Shown here one piece after another: positions 1-7,860 of a stretch of 29,932 bases of DNA (position 1 is the first letter of the stretch; each line of letters begins with the position of its first letter). Below the pieces are notes generated by a model, which saw only the letters and a program-made list of their open reading frames with translations, did no database searches and was not told the DNA's origin. The position numbers were made by a program, and so were the translations under genes. Location: contig DIXP01000003.1 of NCBI GenBank assembly GCA_002436065.1, positions 1 to 29,932 on the forward strand, read 5' to 3'. The DNA comes from Chloroflexi bacterium UBA6077. Its GTDB lineage: Bacteria; Chloroflexota; UBA6077.

Positions 1-215
1 ACCCCGATTTATTGAGAAGTTACATCGCGGCCGTCTCGGGGTATGGCGTGGAGTTGGAGCTTCGCCAGGGTCTGCTGAGGGCCGTTTCCGTGGAAGGGCT
101 GCGGCTGGAGAGGGAGATCAGCATCGTCTCCCGCAAGGACGTCCGCCCCACCGCGGCGGCGCTTGCCTTCATTGCCCTGGCGCACAAGCTGTGGCCGCCT
201 GCATCAGGAGCTTGA
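1..215 (+). CDS. LysR-family transcriptional regulator, C-terminal fragment (5' end outside window)
   Basis: The frame is open from the left edge (first full codon at base 3) to a TGA at 213-215, so the true start lies upstream of the window. The roughly 70 residues look like the end of a LysR substrate-binding domain: a Gly-Tyr-Gly-Val turn, a Leu-rich strand, a basic 'RLEREISIVSRKD' strand and a final alanine-rich helix, after which such proteins usually stop. The DNA-binding half is not visible, so the inducer and targets cannot be read. It points toward the radical SAM remnant and the MFS gene but is not obviously in an operon with them, because a candidate promoter begins at 242. The family call rests on a short C-terminal piece and is moderately confident. 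Confidence 0.6.
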   Translation, partial: PDLLRSYIAAVSGYGVELELRQGLLRAVSVEGLRLEREISIVSRKDVRPTAAALAFIALAHKLWPPASGA

Positions 216-241
216 CGACGGGGCTTGGTCCCTGCGAGTCC

Positions 242-286
242 TTGACGGCAGGCCGCTGTAGGCGTAGGGTGTTATGAGCATATGCT
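242..286 (+). promoter_or_regulatory. Candidate sigma-70-like promoter with CATATG palindrome
   Basis: TTGACG (242-247), a 17-bp spacer and TAGGGT (265-270) resemble -35 and -10 boxes, although the -10 is weak. The 10-bp palindrome AGCATATGCT follows at 277-286. The same layout recurs at 631-675 before the MFS gene, which is the main reason to take it seriously. It would drive the radical SAM remnant. Confidence 0.4.
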
Positions 287-358
287 AGTAATACCTGGTG
301 GTCAACCGGCCGGGAGCGCAGCCACAACAGGGATCGAGCTGTTTTGGGGATAAGTGAG

Positions 359-557
359 ATGAGCCGAATGTTCGGCCCGGTACCCTCTCGACGGTTGGGA
401 CAATCGCTTGGTGAGGGAGGACGAGTTGTTGGGAGCCCTGACCCATTTAGCCTCCGAGACCGTACAGGGTGCCCTATCGAGACGGGCGGCGGAGGGTCGA
501 GCGGAGCGAGTGGAGCACCGCAACCAGCCCTTCTGGCGCGCCCTCGGGCCAGATTAG
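359..557 (+). pseudogene. Radical SAM protein remnant (both ends kept, core deleted)
   Basis: From ATG 359 the reading is MSRMFGPVPSRRLGQSLG, the typical N-terminus of a family of radical SAM proteins in which a CxxxCxxC cluster motif should follow within about 15 residues. Here no cysteine cluster follows. At about 411 a different frame takes over and reads REDELLGALTHLASE, later RAERVEHRNQPFWRALG, ending at TAG 555-557. That resembles the winged-helix-like C-terminal tail of the same family, which ends in a 'V-x-R-x-x-x-x-FW' pattern. The simplest reading is an internal deletion of about 250 residues, including the iron-sulfur site, that also shifted the frame. The N-terminal match is clear; the C-terminal match is from memory of the family and less certain. 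The product cannot be an active radical SAM enzyme. Confidence 0.5.
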
Positions 558-630
558 CCTTACTAGAGTCAAGTGAAGATGGTTCGACGATCATTGCCCT
601 TCCAGACCATGAGGCTGAGGCAGTCCCTGC

Positions 631-675
631 TTGACATGCGGGAGTCGGCAGCCTAGCATGCTGGTGGGCATATGC
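631..675 (+). promoter_or_regulatory. Promoter of the MFS gene with CATATG palindrome
   Basis: TTGACA (631-636), exactly 17 bp, then TAGCAT (654-659) form a good sigma-70-type promoter. The palindrome GCATATGC lies just downstream at 668-675. The open frame of the MFS gene extends back to 631, but the -35 box sits at that point, so the long N-terminal extension is unlikely to be translated. About 200 nt of leader separates this promoter from the likely start at 868. Confidence 0.55.
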
Positions 676-778
676 TCGTTATCGATACGGATCGATCTCG
701 AGAGTGCCACCCAGACCGTGGAGTTGCTTACTCCGCCTGCCGGTAGGAGCTTCTCCGAGTTGATCAGTCCACCGTATG

Positions 779-822
779 GTCTGCCGGTGACCGGGCATCT
801 GGTAGCCCGGTCACCGGCAGAC
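779..822. promoter_or_regulatory. Perfect 18-bp inverted repeat in the MFS leader
   Basis: The arm GTCTGCCGGTGACCGGGC (779-796) and its exact complement (805-822) flank an 8-nt loop. In RNA this is a very stable hairpin lying between the promoter at 631 and the likely start codon at 868. No T-run follows, so it is not a classical intrinsic terminator. It could be a leader control element, a DNA-binding dyad or a small palindromic repeat. Confidence 0.6.
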
Positions 823-867
823 TTCCGAAACCTGATTCCCCGACACTATCTTCTGGGAGTGTACCGA

Positions 868-2136
868 GTGGCACAATTCGCCTACATGCCTGTCCAGGCG
901 GCACAGCATGGGGTCTCGTTCATTCGCAGGCAATCGCGCGACTGGAGGGTTACGGTCGCGCGGACGTCGCTGGACAGGCTCGTGTACCAGATGGTGTTCC
1001 CCTATCTGTCTATCTACATCGTCGCCCTGGGAGCCACCGCGACCCAGTTAGGGGCCATAAACAGCGCTGGAATGGTGGCAGCCGCCATCCTGGGCCCCTC
1101 GACAGGCTGGCTCATAGACAGGTTCGGCGCGAAGCGGATCTACCTGGCCGGCATCGGCATGCTGGCCGTTTGCTACCTGACCTACGCGATAGCCCAGAAC
1201 TGGCTGATGGCTTTGGTGGCGATGGTAGCGTACTGGCTGGGGTACTCGACCAGCATTCTTGGCTGCGCCACGGTGTGCGGAAACTGCCTGGCGACCCGGG
1301 ACCGCGCCACGGGGATGATGATCTGTGAGACCGTCGCTGCAGGGTTGCTCGGGATGGCCGGTCCCCTGATCGGGGCCTGGCTTGTGGCCGGCTCCGGTGG
1401 AGTGGATGTGAGCGGCATTCGCCCCCTGTTCGTCGTCGCCACAGTGGCGACCCTGGGCACGTTCGCGCTCGTGCTAACCCAACTATCCGACCACCGGTGG
1501 GTTAACGTCCGAGCCACGCCTAAAGGCATGTTCAGGGACCTGCATCAGGTGCTGAAGGAGGGCCAGCACCTCAAGCGTTGGCTGGTTGTCACCTCAATTG
1601 GCCAACTGCCATTGGCCATGGTTTTCCCGTTCGCGCAAGTCTACGCCTATACCGTGAAAGGCGCTGATGAATACGTATTGGGAGCGATGGTCGCAGGTTG
1701 TGCCGTGACATCTATCATTTTCGCCATCCCATTGGGCCGACTGGCCGATCGATCGGGCAGGAAGACAGTCCTGTATATGGCGATGCCTCTCTTCTGGTTT
1801 TCCAACCTCGTCCTGGTGTTGGCTCCCAATTCGGCATTCGTGATTATCGCCGGCGTTCTTCAGGGCTTCTTCTACATATCAAACCCTATTGCAGCGGCCA
1901 TGGAAAGGGAGTTGGTGCCGGCGGACCAGATGGGCCGTTGGTTGGGCATCACTCGCTTCTTTCGGATGTTCCTCAGTGCCTTGGTAGCAATCGTGGCAGG
2001 CGTTGTGTGGGACGGATTTGGCCCGCAATACGTATTCCTGGGGTTTGTGGCTATCGACATCCTGGTGCGCCTGCCATTGCTGGTGGGAATGCCCGAGACC
2101 CTACGGAGCAGGGTCGCGGGGGATGCGCACGCCTGA
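868..2136 (+). CDS. Major facilitator superfamily (MFS) transporter
   Basis: This is an inner-membrane secondary transporter of about 422 residues, the normal MFS size. It shows about twelve hydrophobic segments and two copies of the loop motif A, one after each half's second segment: GWLIDRFGAKRIYL in the first half and GRLADRSGRKTVLY in the second. Substrate is not readable; drug, metabolite or sugar efflux are all possible. The open frame runs back to 631, but I prefer GTG 868, which has GGGAG at 855-859 eight bases upstream; ATG 886 (MPVQAAQHG) is an alternative. The upstream promoter and hairpin lie inside the frame extension and argue against a longer protein. Downstream about 300 bp separate it from the kinase promoter region, so it is probably monocistronic. 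Confidence 0.85.
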   Translation: MAQFAYMPVQAAQHGVSFIRRQSRDWRVTVARTSLDRLVYQMVFPYLSIYIVALGATATQLGAINSAGMVAAAILGPSTGWLIDRFGAKRIYLAGIGMLAVCYLTYAIAQNWLMALVAMVAYWLGYSTSILGCATVCGNCLATRDRATGMMICETVAAGLLGMAGPLIGAWLVAGSGGVDVSGIRPLFVVATVATLGTFALVLTQLSDHRWVNVRATPKGMFRDLHQVLKEGQHLKRWLVVTSIGQLPLAMVFPFAQVYAYTVKGADEYVLGAMVAGCAVTSIIFAIPLGRLADRSGRKTVLYMAMPLFWFSNLVLVLAPNSAFVIIAGVLQGFFYISNPIAAAMERELVPADQMGRWLGITRFFRMFLSALVAIVAGVVWDGFGPQYVFLGFVAIDILVRLPLLVGMPETLRSRVAGDAHA

Positions 2137-2265
2137 GAAACGAGGATCACAGGAGAGGCTCCACCGGCGGAATCCCAGGAAGCAGTGCAGGAGGGTCGGG
2201 CGGATCAGAACAGGTAGAGTGCATTCTCCGTGGTGCGTCGGGAGCCTTCGACCTCGTCGCTCGTG

Positions 2266-2294
2266 TTGAGAGAATTCCGCGCTGTCGGTAGACT
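2266..2294 (+). promoter_or_regulatory. Promoter of the interrupted histidine kinase
   Basis: TTGAGA (2266-2271), 17 bp, then TAGACT (2289-2294) match a sigma-70-type promoter well. It lies in the 300-bp gap between the MFS stop (2136) and the kinase start (2437). I see nothing else of note in that gap. Confidence 0.5.
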
Positions 2295-2436
2295 ACTAAG
2301 ATAACGCCCCTGATTGGAAGGAATGCCGTAGGTGTGGGCCCTCGCTACGTGGTCCACTGCATGTTCCAACGCGATCGGGGGGTCGGCATCGGACGTTCCG
2401 AAGCCAGCAATCCCGACAGCGTGGAAGGTGGTCGTT

Positions 2437-2800
2437 ATGGCTGAGTCCGGCACAGCCTCGTCTGGTACGCTTGGCGCTCTGAGGGCTCGCCTCTCCTCCC
2501 GTTTCCTCGTCCCCGTGACACTGCGTGTAACCTTGCTCCTCATCCTGGCGGTGGCCCTCGTTCCTATTCTCCTCATCCAAGGGTTCATCTACAGGAGCCA
2601 CTTCGAGACCCACCGGCAGCAGGAGATGCAGGCCAACCTGGAGTTGGCCAGGGCGTCGGCTCTCGTCTTCGAGGCATTTGTCCAGGATGTGCTTCACCAG
2701 GAGGCGGCCCTTGGCCGGGCCATCACCAGTGCTCGCTTTGTCTCGTCGGAGGAGGTCAACGCCATACTCCTGTCCAGCTCCCAGGAGTATGGAGCCGTTA
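2437..2800 (+). pseudogene. Sensor histidine kinase, 5' part (split by IS)
   Basis: ATG 2437 is preceded by a GGAAGGTGG ribosome site (about 2423-2431). The fragment encodes a basic cytoplasmic lead, one strong membrane segment (about residues 29-52, rich in Leu/Val/Ile) and the start of an extracytoplasmic sensor domain with an amphipathic helix typical of dCache-type ligand sensors. At codon 122 the frame enters an IS5-family element and would end at a TGA inside the transposase (2878-2880). Joining base 2800 to 3666 (skipping the element and one TA) gives the reading EYGAVRDYAWIVPSGQVVYS, so the two parts were one gene of 741 codons. As it stands, this part can make only a membrane-anchored stub. 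Confidence 0.85.
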
Positions 2801-3663
2801 GAGCCTGTTATGAACTGAACGTAGGGTCGGGTAGACTTATGGTATGGAAAAGACACACAAACCCTACCCGAGTGACGTGAGCGACGAGGAATGGGCCTTC
2901 GTTGCTCCTTACCTGACCCTGTTGCCCTTGGATGCCAATCAGCGTCAGTACGATCTGCGCGAAGTGTTCAATGCCCTGCGCTACCTGGTTCGTGGTGGCA
3001 TTCCCTGGCGCATGATGCCCAACGATCTCCCGCCCTGGTACACGGTCTATCAGCAAACCCAGCGATGGTTGGCCGCTGGTTCCTTCGAGGCCATCGTGCA
3101 TGATTTGAGGGTGATGCTGCGCCTGGCAGTAGGGCGGAATGCCGAGCCTTCGGCAACGATCTTTGACAGTAAAACGTTGCAGTCTACCCCTGAGAGCGGA
3201 GCAAGGGCTGGATGGGACGGTGCTAAACGTAGAAAGGGATCGAAGGTCCACATGGCGGTGGACACTCTCGGACACCTCCTGGCGATGCATTCGACACCAG
3301 CCAACGAACAGGACCGTGCACAGGTGGAGGAGTTGGCGAGTGCGGTGCAGCAGGTCACCGATGACAACATCGAGATCGCTTTTGTAGACCAGGGTTACAC
3401 GGGAGATGACGCGGCCGAAGCTGCACAAGAGCAAGGCATCACACTTCACGTCGTCAAGCTGCCTGAGACCAAGCGTGGGTTTGTGCTGCTGCCAAGGCGT
3501 TGGGTGGTGGAGCGCAGCTTCGGCTGGCTTGCCCGTTTCCGACGCCTGGCTAGGGATTACGAGCGGTTGGCCACCACATTGGTGGGCTTGCACTATGTCG
3601 CTTTCGTGTGCCTGCTCTTGCATCGAGCTGAGCCTCTCATAGCAAATGGTTCATAACACGCTC
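2801..3663 (+). mobile_element. IS5-family insertion sequence, 863 bp, apparently intact
   Basis: Terminal inverted repeats are GAGCCTGTTATGAAC (2801-2815) and, on the complementary strand from 3663 inward, GAGCGTGTTATGAAC, 14 of 15 matching. A TA dinucleotide flanks both ends (2799-2800 and 3664-3665), consistent with a 2-bp target duplication. One transposase gene fills the element. The ends, the gene and the duplication all look undamaged, so the insertion seems recent and the element may still move. Confidence 0.88.
2844..3656 (+). CDS. IS5-family transposase (DDE)
   Basis: The 270-residue protein is full length for single-ORF IS5-type transposases. It begins with the family's DUF4096-like N-terminal region (SDEEWAFVAPYL, then LRYLVRGGIPWRMMPNDLPP), followed by the DDE catalytic core. 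Candidate catalytic residues are D108 (in TIFDSKT), D182 (in FVDQGYTG) and E223 (in RWVVERSFGWLARFRRL), each in its usual motif context. It would cut and paste the 863-bp element at TA-containing targets. ATG 2844 lies 43 bp inside the left end, and the stop TAA (3654-3656) lies inside the right terminal repeat. There are no frameshifts or stop codons. Confidence 0.92.
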   Translation: MEKTHKPYPSDVSDEEWAFVAPYLTLLPLDANQRQYDLREVFNALRYLVRGGIPWRMMPNDLPPWYTVYQQTQRWLAAGSFEAIVHDLRVMLRLAVGRNAEPSATIFDSKTLQSTPESGARAGWDGAKRRKGSKVHMAVDTLGHLLAMHSTPANEQDRAQVEELASAVQQVTDDNIEIAFVDQGYTGDDAAEAAQEQGITLHVVKLPETKRGFVLLPRRWVVERSFGWLARFRRLARDYERLATTLVGLHYVAFVCLLLHRAEPLIANGS

Positions 3664-5527
3664 TAGAGACTATGCTTGGATCGTGCCTTCAGGCCAGGTG
3701 GTCTACTCCAGCCTAGCCCGAGACATCGGCATCGACGTTGCGAGCCAACCTCACTATCTATCGATAGTCCAGGGTCGGGACTGGGCGGTGGGTGATCTGC
3801 AACTGGACTCCACCGGCCATCCAACCTTTACCATCCTCAGGAGCGTACGAGACAGTCAGGGCATACTGCAGGGGACCGTGATCGCGGTGGTGGACCCGGA
3901 CAAGCTGGGGACCGTGCTTGGGGTTAGGCGCGCCGGAGATGCCGCGATCTACCTGTTGGATCGGCAGGGAAGGCTAGTCTATCGATATCCGGAGGCTAAC
4001 ACCACTTGGGAAGCGCGTGACTGGTTGAGCATGGACCCGACTCTGTCCAGGTCGTTAGCCGGAGAGGAGAGCATTCACCCGTTGCTTGCCGGACATGGAT
4101 TGCGCCGAATGGCCGCACGGGCACCCGTCTACTCCCTCGGCTGGGTAGTCCAGGCTAGCCGATCCGAGGAGGAGGTGCTGGCCCCGATACTGGAGGGGCT
4201 GGGTCGCCATGCCTTGCTCTTCCTCCTGACTACACTTAGCGCTTCCCTGGTAGCTCTGTTCATTGCGTGGAAGCTGGTCTCCTCCCTACGGCAGCTACAC
4301 TACCAGGCGCTGGAGCTGTCTCAAGGCAAACGGGGAGGTCCTGTGTCCGTGGTCGGGCCGGCGGAAATTGTGGATCTCGCCTCAGCCTTCGACACTATGA
4401 GTGAGGCGATCACGGCGCGGGAAAGGCAGTTGACTTCAGCAGCTGATGAGCAACGGAAGTTGGCGGCGCGGTTGGACGCGATCTTCAGGGCTTCCTCGGC
4501 AACCCTGCTGGTCTATGATGCCCGTGGAAGCGTCGTGATGCAAAACGATGCTGCGCAGGAGATGCTGGGCTACACCGAGGAGTCACGCTGCGGCGCCATG
4601 GAGCAGCGCATCGTGAAGCCGCTGCGTACCGAGACTCCCGTGAGCGAGCCTCTGTTACCAGAACGAGATCCTGTGGCAAGGGCCTTGAGGGGAGAGGTGG
4701 TTCAGGGAGAGGTGCTGCGGTTGCACCGGCCGGACCGAGAGGTCTGGGTCTCAGTCTATGCCGCCCCCATACTGGACGACCAAGGGGAAGTGATGGGAGC
4801 CGTCGCCACCGCCGCCGATATCACCCCCGTTCAGCAGCTCTCTGAGATGCGAGAGGACTTCCTGCGCTGCGTGTCCCACGATCTGCGCACCCCCCTCACC
4901 GTCATCCAGGGGCAGGCCCAGTTGCTGCTGCGGGCCGTTGGGAAGGAAGGCATCGATGGCCGCTTCGTCCAGAGTGCCGAGGCCATCGTCTCAGCCGCCA
5001 GGAGAATGGCCATCACCGTGAAGGATCTGGTGGACGCCGGCCGAATGGAGTCTCAGCAGCTTGTCTTGAACCGACAGCCTGTGGACCTCGCTCTATTCCT
5101 GGCCAGGCTCCTCAACGACAGCCGTGGCGGACTGGATGTAGACAGAGTAGACGTTGAGATACCCGGGACTCTGCCGCCAGTGAGCGTCGACGTGGACCGG
5201 CTGGAGAGGGTCTTCACCAATCTCCTCTCCAACGCGTTGAAGTACTCGCCCAAGGAAACGCGGGTGCTGGTGAAAGCCGTGTTTTCAGGGGAAGAAGTAA
5301 CCGTCTCAGTGGTGGACCAGGGGAGCGGGATTGCCTATGAGGAGCTTCCTCACATCTTCGACCGATTCTACCGAACGGGGAGCGTCGGCAAGATGGAGGG
5401 GCTGGGACTGGGACTGTACATCACGAGGATGATGGTGGAGGCCCACAAGGGTAGGATCTGGGTAGAGAGCAAGTTGGGCGAGGGGAGCATCTTCAGCTTC
5501 ACTCTGACAAGAGTCGGGGACAGCTAG
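3664..5527 (+). pseudogene. Sensor histidine kinase, 3' part (rest of sensor, HAMP, PAS, HisKA, HATPase)
   Basis: This continues the kinase broken at 2800. In restored numbering it holds the rest of the extracytoplasmic sensor (to about residue 300), a second membrane segment (about 303-322), a HAMP-like linker, a PAS domain (about 385-510), a HisKA domain with phospho-accepting His526 in SHDLRTPLT, and a HATPase domain with N-box NLLSNALKYS, G1 DQGSGI and G2 GLGLGLYI, ending near residue 741. From GTG 3683 onward an open frame of 614 codons remains, so a truncated protein with an intact catalytic half could be made if translation restarts. Such a product would lack the first membrane anchor and half the sensor. 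Its catalytic half is closely related to the kinase at 14179-16596 and to the remnant at 9569-9770. Confidence 0.85.
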
Positions 5528-5609
5528 TAGCTGGATCTCTCTGTTTTCTCGCTGAGTTCGCTGTCATTTCTGCGAGACGGTATCGCTGCCGCCAAGCTCA
5601 GCGGCGCGA

Positions 5610-6899
5610 TCACATGTCAGCAGAGGTCTCCTTGGCGAGCGCCGTCTGTGCCCGACTGGCCTCGCCCAATTCTCTGTACTCCCATGCGGCGGACTGTTGT
5701 GCCTGGGCTCGCGCGGTATCCAATTGCTCGTAGCGGTTGGCTACCTCCTCCACGACCCTCTCGTCCAGGGCCCCTTCGGCAACCATACGCCGCAGGATCG
5801 CTATCACTTCTCCAGAAGGTAGAGCCTTCCGATAGGGCCGATCCTCGGTGAGAGCCGTGAAGACGTCGGCTACCGCCATTATGCGGGAGCGTAGGGGCAA
5901 GTCCTTCCTCCGCACGTGGAAGGGGTATCCTCGGCCATCGATCCGTTCGTGATGGAAAGCAGCCCACTCGGACATCGGCCTCAGGGCTTCGATGGTCTGC
6001 AGGGTGTGGAAGGTGTGGTAGGTGTGAGTGCGGATCACTGCCCACTCCTCGCTGGTTAGCCGCCCCGGCTTGTCCAGGATCGATGAGGGCACAGCCAACT
6101 TCCCCAAGTCGTGAAGGTAGCCCGCAGCCTTCATCAGTTGAACCTCGCTGGTCGAGAAGCTGAAGAGTTCCGTGATGGCCTCGGCCAGGGCAGCCACTCC
6201 TCGGGAATGGGTAGACGTAAATGGGCTTCGGAAGTCGATGATCTTGCTGAACAGCAGGGACAGATCGATGATCTGGTCGATATCCATTTCCATGGTTCCG
6301 AGATGAGCTAGCTCCCCTAGAATGGAATCCAGGGAGCGCGAAGCCATATCCAGCCAGAAGGACTCCCTCTCGGCCAACCCACGGAAGACATCTACTAGCT
6401 GCGGCGAGAACATCCTGCCGGCTTCGGACCGAACTCGATCCAAAATACCCGGAACCTGGTTAAGGATCGGCGCATTCCACCGTGTCATGACCGCTACTCG
6501 ATCCGCCAGGTGCAGGACATAGCTGCCCAGCGGCACCTGCTCCCTGCGATGGTCCCAGCGGAGGTGGTGGTGCCGAATCAGGGAGGCCGGCCCAGAGAAG
6601 GGGGTGAAGCCGCCGACCAACAGGGCGCCCAGACGGGCGTGCGGGTCCAAGGAGTCGTAATCCGCTTCGAAGGCCAGGGCTGCCAGCCTCTCCTGGAGGG
6701 AGAGAGCTCCTATGTCGTGGAGCGCCCCGGCGAGGAGCAGGTCACTCCGCTGCTCCGGGGGGAGTCCCATTTCCGTCGCAAGGCTGTGGGCGATGTAGGC
6801 CACGCGGTAGTGGTGGTTGACCAAGCCAGGAGAGACCAAGTCCATGGCTCTGGACAGGCAGAGCACCATGTTGAAGGTATGTACACGCGGTTCGAGCAA
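5610..6899 (-). CDS. Double-HD protein: HD domain plus HD-GYP phosphodiesterase
   Basis: This cytoplasmic signalling enzyme of about 429 residues probably hydrolyses cyclic di-GMP. The N-terminal half is an HD domain (NHHYRVAYIA at about 28-37, HDIG at about 61-64). The C-terminal half is a full HD-GYP domain: THSRGVAALA near 230, HDLGKLAVP near 263, and HHERIDGRGYPF near 316-327. An acidic/Ala-rich tail follows. The open frame runs up to 7064, but its first 55 codons look non-coding and overlap the divergent promoter. I chose TTG 6899-6897 because GGGAGGG lies about 6 bases upstream; ATG 6869-6867 is the other choice. There is no receiver domain, so the input may come through the first HD domain or a partner. 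It converges on the kinase fragment ending at 5527 and diverges from the zinc-ribbon gene. Confidence 0.85.
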   Translation of the reverse strand: MLEPRVHTFNMVLCLSRAMDLVSPGLVNHHYRVAYIAHSLATEMGLPPEQRSDLLLAGALHDIGALSLQERLAALAFEADYDSLDPHARLGALLVGGFTPFSGPASLIRHHHLRWDHRREQVPLGSYVLHLADRVAVMTRWNAPILNQVPGILDRVRSEAGRMFSPQLVDVFRGLAERESFWLDMASRSLDSILGELAHLGTMEMDIDQIIDLSLLFSKIIDFRSPFTSTHSRGVAALAEAITELFSFSTSEVQLMKAAGYLHDLGKLAVPSSILDKPGRLTSEEWAVIRTHTYHTFHTLQTIEALRPMSEWAAFHHERIDGRGYPFHVRRKDLPLRSRIMAVADVFTALTEDRPYRKALPSGEVIAILRRMVAEGALDERVVEEVANRYEQLDTARAQAQQSAAWEYRELGEASRAQTALAKETSADM

Positions 6900-7036
6900 G
6901 AGAAGCCCTCCCGTCCGGCATCCAAGGGAAGCTGAAGGGAAAGAGATAGTGGATATGTTAGCATACGGGGGGAGTCCGGTGCCCTTTCGGACTTCGAATG
7001 TGGTGGGAGCGACACTGGTGGGCGACGATTTGATGG

Positions 7037-7065
7037 TTGCGCAATTCGACAATAAGTTGTACAAT
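7037..7065 (+). promoter_or_regulatory. Promoter of the zinc-ribbon gene
   Basis: TTGCGC (7037-7042), 17 bp, then TACAAT (7060-7065). The -10 box is near consensus; the -35 matches only in its TTG. The leader to GTG 7193 is about 120 nt and holds the 12-bp dyad GTTTGTTCAAAC. Confidence 0.5.
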
Positions 7066-7192
7066 GTCCTTGCTGGTATGAAACCTCGTTCGCATGAGCA
7101 TTAGGGTCAGTGGTTCGTTTGTTCAAACCGTCTCCCAGAACGCGATCGCGCTGACGAATCGTCCCAAGTAAGAAACCACATCAGGAGTCAGC

Positions 7193-7564
7193 GTGATCAA
7201 CATGCAAGACAAGACCCTCACCTGCCGCGACTGCAACCGCGAGTTCGTCTTTACGATCGGAGAGCAGGAGTTCTTCGCCCAGAAGGGCTTCACCAACGAG
7301 CCGAGCCGGTGCCCCGAGTGCAGGGCCACTCGCAAGGCCAGCGGCGGCAGTTCTGGAGGATACTCTTCCGGCGGTGGGTACGAGCGACGGGAGCGGGAGA
7401 TGTTCCCGGCCGTGTGCGCCCAGTGCGGGAAGGACACCCAGGTGCCATTCCAGCCTAGTGGCGACAGGCCGGTGTACTGCTCTGATTGCTTCTCGGCCCA
7501 GCGGTCCTCCAGTGGCGGCGGGTACGAGCGTAGGTCGAGTGGTGGCGGGCGCGACCGATACTAA
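7193..7564 (+). CDS. CxxC zinc-ribbon protein with Gly/Ser-rich linkers
   Basis: This small basic protein of 123 residues has two zinc-binding modules. The first has the pairs CRDC (about 11-14) and CPEC (about 40-43) around an EFFAQKGFTNEPSRC segment typical of the zf-trcl 'probable zinc-ribbon' family. The second has CAQC and CSDC around 'TQVPFQPSGDRPVY'. Gly/Ser/Arg-rich stretches separate and end the modules, as in some nucleic-acid-binding proteins. The family is frequent in Chloroflexota-like genomes, but its exact job is unknown; binding RNA, DNA or the transcription machinery is a guess. GTG 7193 is favoured because AGGAG (7183-7187) lies five bases upstream; ATG 7202 would be 14 bases away. 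It has its own promoter and terminator and so is monocistronic, probably well expressed. Confidence 0.85.
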   Translation: MINMQDKTLTCRDCNREFVFTIGEQEFFAQKGFTNEPSRCPECRATRKASGGSSGGYSSGGGYERREREMFPAVCAQCGKDTQVPFQPSGDRPVYCSDCFSAQRSSSGGGYERRSSGGGRDRY

Positions 7565-7604
7565 GCGGCCTGATTACCTCTCGCACTGAGATGCCCAATC
7601 TGGG

Positions 7605-7632
7605 GGGGGTGGCCAACTGGTCACCCCCTTTT
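7605..7632 (+). terminator. Intrinsic terminator after the zinc-ribbon gene
   Basis: A GC-rich stem (GGGGGTGGCCA at 7605-7615 pairing with TGGTCACCCCC at 7618-7628, one G-U pair, innermost pairs likely open) is followed by TTTT. It lies about 40 bp after the stop codon at 7564. Confidence 0.7.
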
Positions 7633-7860
7633 GGTGTTCCCAACCGGCATTGTGCCTAATGTGTAGAGCGCTCTCTATTATTTGAAGTATCCGCTGACGT
7701 CATGCAAACGACGATCGGAGGCATGGACAACTGTGGACTGGAACCCGACCAGGTGGAACGAATTGCAGAGGGCCGCGGAGACCCGAAGTGTGAGGACCGC
7801 CGGCCGAAGCGGAGAGGGTCAGAGTACCCTCGCCGTGGCGAGCCTATGAGGAGGCCAGAC

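Noticed and set aside
570..610. Possible tRNA T-arm (GGTTCGA) near 580 and again near 6889
   Set aside because: No matching acceptor, D or anticodon stems could be drawn around either.
631..867. N-terminal extension of the MFS frame back to TTG 631
   Set aside because: It begins inside the -35 box and crosses an 18-bp perfect hairpin; the peptide has no MFS character.
2801..3663. Assignment of the IS to the IS630 group because of the TA duplication
   Set aside because: The transposase motifs (GGIPWRMMP, FVDQGYTG, VVERSFGWL) are those of the IS5 family.
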